From a virus, in the IMG/VR virus record IMGVR_UViG_3300035698_001483, positions 1 to 32,787 of that record: a stretch of DNA of 32,787 nucleotides; one strand, 5' to 3'. The position numbers and the translations under genes are program-made. The notes under the pieces were generated by a model. The model was not told the DNA's origin. It searched no databases and saw only the letters and a list, made by a program, of their open reading frames with translations. Positions 21,196 through 27,960 of this stretch are shown here, piece after piece. Each line of letters starts with the position of its first letter. Position 1 is the stretch's first letter.

Positions 21196-21358
21196 CGGTT
21201 TTCTTTCTTCAATCTAATCAGCAACTCTGGTACAATCCGGTGAATCATAGTTTCGTCGTAAGTAGTTGCCACCATACGATGAAGGGGAGCTACGTTAGCT
21301 GGCGTAAGTCGCCAACAAAAGAATGTCTGCTCAAAAACTGCTCCGAAAAAGTACTCAT
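21192..21358 (-). pseudogene. Small gene with single-base frameshift
   Basis: ATG 21358 has GTAGGGGAACAAT upstream, but its frame stops after 22 codons. A neighbouring frame, open from before the ATG, reads FGAVFEQTFFCWRLTPANVA and ends ELLIRLKKENR, with its stop overlapping the pth2 start (ATGA). One extra T in the run TTTTT after codon 3 would join them into a 55-residue protein starting MSTFFGAVFEQ. Sequencing error or real shift. Confidence 0.6.
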
Positions 21359-21367
21359 ATTGTTCCC

Positions 21368-22045
21368 CTACAAAGTGATGATGTTACCGTTACTAATTAA
21401 CTTCCCAAACTTCTCATCTTCAACCACGCTGCCGTTACTGTAGATGCGACCATTGGGGTCGGTGTACGTACCGGAGTTTCTGATCCACTTAGTATTGTGG
21501 ACGTGACCGAACAGGTGAGCCTTTGGGTTGACTCTATCAATCGCTTTCGCTAGGCTAGTGCAGCCCACTGACTCTAACTTGTTAGTCTCTTCGCTTAGAG
21601 TGTAATCCAATGTCCCATTAGGTGGACCGTGAGTAACAACAATATCAGCTTCGTCTGGAATAGTATCCCAAACTCTGGCGATCTTGTTCCTATTCATCTG
21701 CCATGCCCATCCCTTACCATACGTTGGTGTGTAGGGACTTCCCCAAATCCATAGACCATCAATACCAACCGACCCATTCTCAAGGTAGGTGATACCCATG
21801 TCTATAATGTCTTGAGGCCAATGTCTCAATCTCTGAGTAACCACGTCGTGATTGCCAGCGACGTAGATTTTGTGCTTCATAGGTAAAGCCCTGAACCACT
21901 CAAGGAACTGGAACATTTCAACAGTGTTAGGGATTGTGTCCCTAGAATTCGCACCGTCGCCGGAGTGAATTACCATATCAATATCCGCAGGGATGCTGAG
22001 TAGACCATGATACGAGTGCGTATCGCCTATGTGCCAAATTCTCAT
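21368..22045 (-). CDS. Calcineurin-like metallophosphoesterase
   Basis: 225 residues with all metal-binding motifs: GDTH (7-10), SGDGAN (28-33), GNHD (64-67), VTHGPPN and LFGHVHN. It should use two metal ions to hydrolyse a phosphomono- or diester; the exact substrate (2',3'-cyclic phosphate, nucleotide or nucleic-acid end) is not shown. The start overlaps the upstream stop by four bases. In phages such enzymes sit beside RNA-repair or nucleotide genes; here the neighbours are tRNAs and Pth2. Confidence 0.9.
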   Translation of the reverse strand: MRIWHIGDTHSYHGLLSIPADIDMVIHSGDGANSRDTIPNTVEMFQFLEWFRALPMKHKIYVAGNHDVVTQRLRHWPQDIIDMGITYLENGSVGIDGLWIWGSPYTPTYGKGWAWQMNRNKIARVWDTIPDEADIVVTHGPPNGTLDYTLSEETNKLESVGCTSLAKAIDRVNPKAHLFGHVHNTKWIRNSGTYTDPNGRIYSNGSVVEDEKFGKLISNGNIITL

Positions 22046-22338
22046 TTGATTTCCGACGACCTTACAATATGACCACCGATTTGTTTGCCGATTTGTTTGC
22101 CGATGAAGAACGAAACAATGTACGAAACATTTTCCGCGACTCCGTTACAGTAGACTTCACGTTGAGAGGAAGGGACGTACATACGATTGCCCTCCAACCT
22201 TTGTGCTGCCATGCTCCGTCCAACTCTCTTACAGAATTGGTCGTTGCCGCTACAAATTGCTGCGGCAAAGTTGCCGTCTTTCTCTGCGATGGTGGCAAAA
22301 GGAATACTGTTGTCATCGCGCAAGTGTGTGAATCTCAT
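22042..22338 (-). CDS. Small Cys-containing protein, unknown
   Basis: 98 residues, MRFTHLRDDNSIPFATIAEK and ending with a duplicated IGKQIGKQIGGH encoded by a repeated 14-base unit (22079-22104). No clear Shine-Dalgarno before ATG 22338. It lies between tRNA-Arg and the phosphoesterase with a four-base overlap. Function unknown. Confidence 0.62.
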   Translation of the reverse strand: MRFTHLRDDNSIPFATIAEKDGNFAAAICSGNDQFCKRVGRSMAAQRLEGNRMYVPSSQREVYCNGVAENVSYIVSFFIGKQIGKQIGGHIVRSSEIK

Positions 22339-22375
22339 AAAAACACCATGTTAAGTTAAGTTAAAAAATAGTCAG

Positions 22376-22449
22376 TACTCGCGGTAGGGTACGATCCTAC
22401 AACCTGAAAATTAGAAGTTTTCTGCTCTATCCAATTGAGCTACGCGAGC
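22376..22449 (-). tRNA. tRNA-Arg (TCT)
   Basis: Acceptor GCTCGCG with CGCGAGT (one G-T). D-arm GCTC-AATTGGAT-AGAGC. Anticodon arm GAAAA-CTTCTAA-TTTTC gives TCT, reading AGA/AGG. T-arm GTAGG-ATCGTAC-CCTAC has an unusual loop (A at 54). CCA not encoded. Confidence 0.92.
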
Positions 22450-22534
22450 GAAAGGTGTGGTTTTAATTTTTCCCACGTCCTACGAGGACGGCACAACGGC
22501 TAAATGGTACAGGCCCACTCATACTTACACACCT

Positions 22535-22562
22535 ATTATAGTCTACAAAAGCCGAATGTCAA
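22535..22562 (-). promoter_or_regulatory. Sigma-70-type promoter before tRNA-Arg (TCT)
   Basis: Minus strand: TTGACA, 16 bases, TATAAT. The leader to the tRNA is about 80 bases and holds a small hairpin GTCC-TCGT-AGGAC. Confidence 0.85.
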
Positions 22563-22581
22563 GGGTAATTATCAAAAACTT

Positions 22582-22860
22582 TTACCAAACGTACAAACAA
22601 TCTTCATCACGGTCAACAGTATATGACAGATCATACGTATTCGCAATCTCTTGTCCTAAGTCCCACAGGTTGTCAGACTCGCAGTTGCCCCACCTGTATG
22701 CTTCCTCACCCCGTTTAACAAGCGCCTGTTCAACACTCACTTGCTGCCCTGTTTTGGTGTCGTATCGCGGCTGATCTTCATGGATCGGCTTGGACACTTC
22801 GACAAGGTAATCGCTTTTATGCAAACAAAAACCCACCAGACAACTTTGTTCAAAGTTCAC
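22582..22860 (-). CDS. Small phage protein, unknown
   Basis: 92 residues, probable GTG start at 22860; GGAGG lies 14 bases upstream, longer than ideal. Contains SDNLWDLGQEIANTYDLSYT and ends DRDEDCLYVW. No family. Confidence 0.65.
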   Translation of the reverse strand: MNFEQSCLVGFCLHKSDYLVEVSKPIHEDQPRYDTKTGQQVSVEQALVKRGEEAYRWGNCESDNLWDLGQEIANTYDLSYTVDRDEDCLYVW

Positions 22861-22908
22861 GCCTATTTAATTATCCTCCGTTAGTTGTTGAATTGCTTTC
22901 TTGATCGT

Positions 22909-23316
22909 TTAGCCCGGATCGATCTTGTCCCCGATAGGCAATAACTTTTCCTTCTCCATTTCTTCGAAGGCGAACCGAAGGATGCAGGTAGCCAAATCCG
23001 CTGCCGACCAGTTGAGCATGGTTAGTTCTTGCTTGATGAATCCTCCCTGATTCTCCTTTGCCTCTGCCAACTCAGGACTCTTGGGGTCTGTCAACGCCAT
23101 GATGTACTTAGCTAACTTGTCATCGTTCTTCATTACGCTGACCAACTTCTCAACGTCCAACGGCTGAGGGGGATTTTTCCCTGCCCAGTAGTTAATAGAA
23201 GTCTTACGGCTCCCGTAGTCAGTTTTCTGGCTGAAATAAAATCCTTGTGGCATGTCGATGCCTGTGTAGCCCGCAGGGACATACTTTCTTCCGACTTTTA
23301 GGTAGTACTGTTCCAT
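22909..23316 (-). CDS. Phage protein, unknown
   Basis: 135 residues: MEQYYLKVGRKYVPAGYTG, a segment RKTSINYWAGKNPPQPLDV, and a helical C-terminal half (SAADLATCILRFAFEEMEKE). Ribosome site AGGAGAAGTT. No family or catalytic motif. Confidence 0.75.
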   Translation of the reverse strand: MEQYYLKVGRKYVPAGYTGIDMPQGFYFSQKTDYGSRKTSINYWAGKNPPQPLDVEKLVSVMKNDDKLAKYIMALTDPKSPELAEAKENQGGFIKQELTMLNWSAADLATCILRFAFEEMEKEKLLPIGDKIDPG

Positions 23317-23325
23317 AACTTCTCC

Positions 23326-23571
23326 TTAGGGGATTTTAACTGATTCAACCGACTTCCAATTTCTCATGTCTCTTGAGTGGATCACTTTGTAACCGTTGTC
23401 GTCGCCAAGGTCAACAACACATTGACCGTCTGAGAACTGACACAGAACACTCACGTACTCACCCTCATGCTCTCCGCTTGTTACTGTTGCGAGTCGCCAC
23501 TTAGCACCCTCACCACTTAGTGGGGTGTCAACCATAGCTACGTCTGAATCGTGTGTATCTGCCAGTATCAT
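23326..23571 (-). CDS. Small phage protein, unknown
   Basis: 81 residues from ATG 23571 (MILADTHDSDVAMVDTP), with GGAAAGACTAAGT upstream. Mostly beta: WRLATVTSGEHEGEYVSVL. It follows the Cys-rich small gene after about 40 bases. No family. Confidence 0.7.
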   Translation of the reverse strand: MILADTHDSDVAMVDTPLSGEGAKWRLATVTSGEHEGEYVSVLCQFSDGQCVVDLGDDNGYKVIHSRDMRNWKSVESVKIP

Positions 23572-23614
23572 ACTTAGTCTTTCCAAAAATTTACCGTGTG
23601 AATGTCAAGCGGAA

Positions 23615-23740
23615 TTATTCAAGTTTCCCACTACCCTTACAGAAGCAGCAAACAAATTCCTCCAATTTACCTTTACCTCGACACATGTTTGCCGTCTTGT
23701 AGCGGTCCACGCAGGACATTCTATGCTTCTTAGTATTCAT
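23615..23740 (-). CDS. Small Cys-rich protein, 41 aa
   Basis: MNTKKHRMSCVDRYKTAN then MCRGKGKLEEFVCCFCKGSG KLE. The pairs MCRGKG and CFCKGSG are a DnaJ-type CxGxG-like zinc motif. The start overlaps the HNH stop by four bases (ATGA). Function unknown. Confidence 0.65.
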   Translation of the reverse strand: MNTKKHRMSCVDRYKTANMCRGKGKLEEFVCCFCKGSGKLE

Positions 23741-24441
23741 TTACCGTCACTAAGTTTTAGGTGGTTGGCTATTAACTTTACGTAATGAAGAAATTCGCCC
23801 TCGCTATACTCTCGCTTCATCTTGTTGACCGTTTTATGTACCCACTGTACATTACCTTTGACGTATCCTTTGTCATTATCTATCCTGTCGAGCGATGCTG
23901 TTTGTTCTGTTTTGTATTTTGTTTTCGTTGTTTGGTAACTTCTTGCGAAGAAAAGTTCTTCACCAGAAAGGGAGCAACATCTATTTTGTTTAAGGAACAA
24001 GCCCCATAGATATTCTTTGGTTATGTCAAATTTGTATCCTCGAACTTTAGCTCCGGTTCTGATAGAGGAAAAATACGATCCACTCATTTCACCAACACCG
24101 TTCCAAGAATAATGTTCAAGACAGTTTCCGCAAGACTTTATCTCACCTCGCCTCAAACATGGGCTTTTTACATTATGTAAGTTTCCACAAGAGCATTTAC
24201 ACTCCCACATAGCACAATCACCATCGCCCTTCAATTGGCTCATAACTTCCAAGTCGCCAAAAACCTTTCCCGTTAGATCAATAGTGTTGTGGCGACCACC
24301 TCGCGGCTTAACTGGTAGGTCGTGCTTTCTCAACCAATACCAAACCTGACTGTCGCTTTTACCCACTTCTTGAGCAATATCTTTCGCTGTTCGATTTTTA
24401 ACTACGTACTCTCTATACAAAAACTGTCTGTCTGTGAGCAT
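23737..24441 (-). CDS. HNH homing endonuclease with N-terminal helix-turn-helix
   Basis: 234 residues from ATG 24441 (MLTDRQFLYREYV), set by AGGAGGCACTTCA. Residues about 12-40 form a helix-turn-helix (RTAKDIAQEVGKSDSQVWYW). A zinc module follows (WECKCSCGN...KSCGNC). The HNH-type catalytic end is SLDRIDNDKGYVKGNVQWV. This matches free-standing phage homing endonucleases, which cut a DNA lacking the insertion and copy themselves in. It is inserted between DNA ligase and a run of small genes. Complete and probably functional. Confidence 0.9.
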   Translation of the reverse strand: MLTDRQFLYREYVVKNRTAKDIAQEVGKSDSQVWYWLRKHDLPVKPRGGRHNTIDLTGKVFGDLEVMSQLKGDGDCAMWECKCSCGNLHNVKSPCLRRGEIKSCGNCLEHYSWNGVGEMSGSYFSSIRTGAKVRGYKFDITKEYLWGLFLKQNRCCSLSGEELFFARSYQTTKTKYKTEQTASLDRIDNDKGYVKGNVQWVHKTVNKMKREYSEGEFLHYVKLIANHLKLSDGK

Positions 24442-24511
24442 TGAAGTGCCTCCTGTGTGTAAAACCATGATTACCTATAGTCTTATACACAATTTACACT
24501 CACACCCACCG

Positions 24512-25708
24512 TTAATCCTCATAATCGCGGATTATTACTCCGACTGGAAATCTTGGAACAGGGTTCTCACTGGTCGTCCACTCGAAAAATCTAACGGTCA
24601 ACATCTTACCCGTAAGTTTTCCCGCCTTAAAGTCTACCCAATACTTCTCGCGTTGAGCAGCGTCACCCTTTGGTTTAACGCCAAACTTCGCACCATCCTT
24701 AGTTACACACTCCAACGTACACTGTTCTGCGTGTTTGCCCTTGTTCTCGTAAGCGCCCACGATCTCGAATTCATCGTCCATAAAACTCTTGTACTTCTGT
24801 AGGTCAGGAGAGCGACGGTTAAATTGATATGACCCTTTTTTATTTCGGATCATAGCACCCTCGTATCCATTCCCCATAAATGTCTCGTACTGCTCTTTGA
24901 AGTGTTGGTCAGTCTCTACCTGTACGGTAGGCACAACCTGAACCGTGTCATTATTGAACCTCATGGCGAGTATGTTCAACAGACACATACGATCCTCAAA
25001 GTCCTCGTCACAAGCAATGTCGTAACAGTGGAATTGAGCGACAAGGGACTTCTCACTTGGCTTGTCACGCTTGATAGCACTCACCAAATTCTGGAAGTCA
25101 TCCTTGAACTCATGGTTGTATAACTCTCCGTCAAGAATTATTGTTTTGATAGCACTATACGTGTCGTCTGCCAGCATCCGAATCGAGTCTACGTCGAAGA
25201 ATATGCTCTCAATCTCCTTATTTATGTGGGGTAAAGAGTTAATGACCTTTCCTGTTCTGGTTTTGAGAACAGCACGCTTGCCACTAATCTCAACGAAACA
25301 CCTGATACCATCCAACTTAGGCTGTGAGTAAGCAGGATACTTGATCTTGCCACCATCAACGACCACTCCATCCTTCTCGTAGGTCTTAGCCAGCATGGGT
25401 AGCTTAGGCTTGTCTGTGGGCATCTTAACTGAATACCCCTCACGATCCCGCTTCTTCGTCCAGATGCTCTCAGCCTCCATCTGACACTGTTCAACGGCAC
25501 TTGTGGCATTCGACCGGCCAAGGTTCTTTCCTGCCCTTACATGCGTTCTGGTGGCCTGCTGCTTGCCATCCTGTAGTCCATGTATCTGCTCGTAGAATGG
25601 TGTGGGACTTCCATCAGCGAGGATGGCGATAGGATTCTCTCCAACGGTAATTCTCCACTGGCGAATCTTACCCTTACTGTCCATCTTGTAGAGTGTTTGG
25701 TCGATCAT
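24512..25708 (-). CDS. ATP-dependent DNA ligase
   Basis: 398 residues. Nucleotidyl-transfer motifs: I KLDGIR with catalytic Lys131, III ILDGELYN, IV GYEGAMIR, V LQKYKSF. An OB fold follows, ending SENPVPRFPVGVIIRD. The first 70 residues (LYKMDSKGKIRQWRI...) resemble a WGR-like module often found before ligases of this kind. It seals nicks during phage replication and repair. The start has AAGGGAACCAACCA and overlaps the previous stop (ATGA). Confidence 0.93.
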   Translation of the reverse strand: MIDQTLYKMDSKGKIRQWRITVGENPIAILADGSPTPFYEQIHGLQDGKQQATRTHVRAGKNLGRSNATSAVEQCQMEAESIWTKKRDREGYSVKMPTDKPKLPMLAKTYEKDGVVVDGGKIKYPAYSQPKLDGIRCFVEISGKRAVLKTRTGKVINSLPHINKEIESIFFDVDSIRMLADDTYSAIKTIILDGELYNHEFKDDFQNLVSAIKRDKPSEKSLVAQFHCYDIACDEDFEDRMCLLNILAMRFNNDTVQVVPTVQVETDQHFKEQYETFMGNGYEGAMIRNKKGSYQFNRRSPDLQKYKSFMDDEFEIVGAYENKGKHAEQCTLECVTKDGAKFGVKPKGDAAQREKYWVDFKAGKLTGKMLTVRFFEWTTSENPVPRFPVGVIIRDYED

Positions 25709-25881
25709 TGGTTGGTTCCCTTTTCTAGGTCGCGTATTCGTATCGTCATGCCTTCGATTTGTGCCATTAATAGGCCTAGTTCCATCTCTAAGTCCATAAC
25801 TTGCTGGATTAGATCAACGGTGTAGCGTGCCATCCTATCGTTCTCAGCCATTACCTCGGCTATTCTCTGGTCAGGTGTCAT
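25705..25881 (-). CDS. Small coiled-coil protein, 58 aa
   Basis: MTPDQRIAEVMAENDRMARY, then a heptad-rich stretch (LIQQVMDLEMELGLLMAQI) to IRDLEKGTNQ. ATG 25881 is chosen for AGAGGATCGACCC. Located between a tRNA and the ligase. Function unknown. Confidence 0.7.
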   Translation of the reverse strand: MTPDQRIAEVMAENDRMARYTVDLIQQVMDLEMELGLLMAQIEGMTIRIRDLEKGTNQ

Positions 25882-25930
25882 GGGTCGATCCTCTTTGTTT
25901 GAGTAATACACTGGCAGTAAAATAAAAAAG

Positions 25931-26011
25931 TAGGCTAGGTTGGATTTGAACCAACGTTGGATTTCTCCGCAGATTATGAGTCTGGTGCTTAAACCATTCA
26001 GCCACTAGCCC
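25931..26011 (-). tRNA. tRNA with anticodon CAT and a long variable arm
   Basis: Acceptor GGGCTAG with CTAGCCT. D-arm GCTG-AATGGTTT-AAGC, as in class II tRNAs. Anticodon arm CCAGA-CTCATAA-TCTGC gives CAT. The variable region is about 13 bases and can form GGA-GAAA-TCC. T-arm GTTGG-TTCAAAT-CCAAC. CAT normally marks Met or lysidine-modified Ile tRNA, which have short variable loops; long arms mark Leu, Ser and Tyr. CCA not encoded. Confidence 0.88.
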
Positions 26012-26078
26012 TTATTTTAACATAGTTTTAGGCAATGTCAACCCTAAATATGTCGAACCTCTTGCGTCTTACCCCTTC

Positions 26079-26106
26079 ATTATACCATACACATCGTCGT
26101 TGTCAA
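26079..26106 (-). promoter_or_regulatory. Sigma-70-type promoter with extended -10
   Basis: Minus strand: TTGACA, 16 bases ending TGG, TATAAT. It begins the unit tRNA(CAT), coiled-coil protein, ligase, HNH gene and small genes. Confidence 0.88.
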
Positions 26107-26129
26107 AGGCAAACTTAAATCTTTTTCAG

Positions 26130-26164
26130 AAAAAAAAACGGGACAAGAGAATTCTCCTGTCCCG
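26130..26164 (-). terminator. Intrinsic terminator of the rIIB-like gene
   Basis: Minus strand: CGGGACAGGAGAATT pairs with its near-complement to form a stem of about 12 bp, followed by nine or more T. It lies about 50 bases after the stop. Confidence 0.92.
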
Positions 26165-26216
26165 TCGCACCACCTAACCAACCACAGTCAGATATTTCCT
26201 AGAACTAGACTTCATA

Positions 26217-27110
26217 TCATTCGTCACAGTCATTTTCGCAGTCTCCGAACTCGTTGACTTCGCCACCGCACTCGTCGCACTCGTCGCAGCACTCGTCGTC
26301 CTCGTCGTAGTCGTCGTAGCAGTCGTCATCTTCACACTCGTAGACTGCTTCTTTGATCTGCTCACGGGCAATGCCGATCACTTCGTAGTCGCTGACTCGC
26401 ATCTTCTGGAATTCGGAACACTCAGGAACGGAAACAATATCCTTTGGGTTAAACTTAACCAAGATAACCCGTCCGTTGCGTCCAGCCCAATCGACAGCGT
26501 AATCGTAGGTTCCAATGTGAAGTCCTTCGCTACAACCTTGCTGCATGTCGTCGCACACTTGTCGTCGATTCATCGAAGGCTTATCACCCACGTTGTTGCG
26601 GAAAGACCGTCCAGTGTACTTGTCCACTCCATCACCATTTCGCAAGGCAAGACCGTTCTTGTCCGGCATGTCCTCACCGCTGTAAACAGCGATACCTTTG
26701 TAGCCGATCAACATGCCATCCTCAGAGATAGGCAATCCCTTATGAGAACACCACTTGTAAGACTCACGAACTGCCCGACGACTCACGTTGTCATACAAGT
26801 TGGCAAGGTAGGCAAGCATTGGCCCAACTGACCATCCGTTACGGACAAGGTCGATGATTCGATCAGTAGGCTGATCTGCGATCTGTTCGCCCTCGAAGTA
26901 CAGTAACCCGTCCTTGAACTCGAAGTTCCCCTCAGACCAGTTCTCGATGGCAGTACCAACGGCAATCACTTGCAAGAACGCTTCTGAATCACCAACCTTG
27001 ACACACTCTGTCAGGTTGATGTACTCTGGATGTGTAGCATCAAATAGGTACGGCTTAGATTCAATAACTACTGTCCACTGGTTGTCGTTAGATTTTATAT
27101 GACTGAGCAT
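26217..27110 (-). CDS. rIIB: rIIB-like protein with acidic Cys-rich tail
   Basis: 297 residues. The core shows the rIIB pattern: ISEDGMLIGYKGIAVYSG, then NRRQVCDDMQQGCSEGLHIG, then VILVKFNPKDIVSVPE and YEVIGIARE. T4 rIIB (312 aa) works with rIIA at the membrane and is needed to overcome the lambda Rex exclusion system. The last 40 residues are an unusual Asp/Glu-rich tail with paired cysteines (CEDDDCYDDYDEDDECC, CDECGG), possibly metal-binding, not part of the T4 core as I recall it. AAGGAAAAG precedes the start; own promoter and terminator. Confidence 0.85.
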   Translation of the reverse strand: MLSHIKSNDNQWTVVIESKPYLFDATHPEYINLTECVKVGDSEAFLQVIAVGTAIENWSEGNFEFKDGLLYFEGEQIADQPTDRIIDLVRNGWSVGPMLAYLANLYDNVSRRAVRESYKWCSHKGLPISEDGMLIGYKGIAVYSGEDMPDKNGLALRNGDGVDKYTGRSFRNNVGDKPSMNRRQVCDDMQQGCSEGLHIGTYDYAVDWAGRNGRVILVKFNPKDIVSVPECSEFQKMRVSDYEVIGIAREQIKEAVYECEDDDCYDDYDEDDECCDECDECGGEVNEFGDCENDCDE

Positions 27111-27171
27111 AGTTTCACTTTTCCTTCTAAATGTGTATAGTAACGTGACTGATTGTCGTCTGACTTGATTT

Positions 27172-27199
27172 ATTTTACCATAGGATTTCCCGATGTCAA
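27172..27199 (-). promoter_or_regulatory. Sigma-70-type promoter of rIIB
   Basis: Minus strand: TTGACA, 16 bases ending TGG, TAAAAT. Confidence 0.85.
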
Positions 27200-27420
27200 C
27201 CCCAAAAAGTAAAAAATATACAAAATGTTCTACCGAAAAACCTCTACTCGTGTAGTTTTGGAATCGTGCACCTCACTTTGCTGACGGCTTTCATTCTCAA
27301 TGTAAGGTTTGTAGGAAGGGACAAGCTGCATTGTACCGCACTAATAATAGCCTCAAGATTAAGAAAGCACAAGCGAAAAACTACGAAAATAACAAAGAAG
27401 CAATAACTACAATATCCTTG
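27193..27420 (+). pseudogene. Plus-strand zinc-finger endonuclease relic
   Basis: From ATG 27193 the plus strand reads MSTPKSKKYTKCSTEKPL, then an in-frame TAG, then FWNRAPHFADGFHSQCKVC and RKGQAALYRTNNSLKIKKA to KNYENNKEA. This matches the N-terminal module of HNH/endonuclease VII-type phage proteins (CxxC...EKPLxxF...DGLxxQCKxC). The first Cys pair is incomplete, the stop interrupts it, and no nuclease domain follows. It fills most of the 27111-27448 gap and its start lies in the rIIB promoter. Confidence 0.65.
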
Positions 27421-27448
27421 ACTCTCGACTTTGTTAGCTTGCTTTTCA

Positions 27449-27808
27449 TCAGAACGCCTTCGATCCTACTAGGTTAGGTTGGACAGTCATATCGGTGATG
27501 GTTTTCGTTTTCTTGTTGTAATGCAAAAAGAAACTAAACTCAATGTTGTAGGTGGCTGAGTATTGGTCAGCTTCTTGTTTGCTGATCCACACGTCCAGTC
27601 GATACCGTTGAATCTTATCTGACTCCCACAGGAATCCATCGACCACTGACTTGACGTTCTTAACGTCTTGCAGTTTAATTTTGGCCTCCAAAAACTCCAT
27701 CAAAATCTTACGAGGAATAGTTGGCACGACCTTCTTCTCTGTCGGCTCATCTTGTTCTTCCGGCTTGCTGTTGCCCTTGCGTGGAGCAGATGATTTTCTT
27801 TTCGCCAC
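27449..27808 (-). CDS. Phage protein with basic N-terminus, unknown
   Basis: 119 residues, GTG start at 27808 with AAGGAGATAAGAAACA. Residues 1-28 are basic then acidic and probably disordered (MAKRKSSAPRKGNSKPEEQ). The rest is a compact alpha/beta region (QRYRLDVWISKQEADQYSAT, IEFSFFLHYNKKTKTITDM). Transcribed from its own promoter behind a structured leader. No family. Confidence 0.75.
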   Translation of the reverse strand: MAKRKSSAPRKGNSKPEEQDEPTEKKVVPTIPRKILMEFLEAKIKLQDVKNVKSVVDGFLWESDKIQRYRLDVWISKQEADQYSATYNIEFSFFLHYNKKTKTITDMTVQPNLVGSKAF

Positions 27809-27875
27809 TGTTTCTTATCTCCTTGTTGTGGTTGGTTGTAATAAAAGAGGGTGTGGGTAGCTTTATCCCCAATTC

Positions 27876-27920
27876 ACGGACGGTTGTTTATCTTTTCCGC
27901 ATCCAAAGATGCTCGTCCGT
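27876..27920 (-). promoter_or_regulatory. Structured 5' leader RNA
   Basis: ACGGACG (27914-27920) pairs with CGTCCGT (27876-27882), enclosing hairpin GCATC-TTTG-GATGC. It lies a few bases after the expected start of transcription and about 68 bases before the GTG start of the 119-residue gene. No known riboswitch is recognised. Confidence 0.5.
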
Positions 27921-27932
27921 AGCACAGCCCCT

Positions 27933-27960
27933 ATTTTACCATACGAATCCTACTTGTCAA
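27933..27960 (-). promoter_or_regulatory. Sigma-70-type promoter with extended -10
   Basis: Minus strand: TTGACA, 16 bases ending TGG, TAAAAT. The -35 overlaps the last codons of the rIIA-like gene. Confidence 0.85.

Noticed and set aside
26014-26041. Second promoter (TTGACA, 16 bases, TAAAAT) right before the CAT tRNA
   Set aside because: Its -10 ends only three bases from the tRNA 5' end, so transcription would start inside the acceptor stem. Promoter 26079-26106 is better placed; this one may be a relic.
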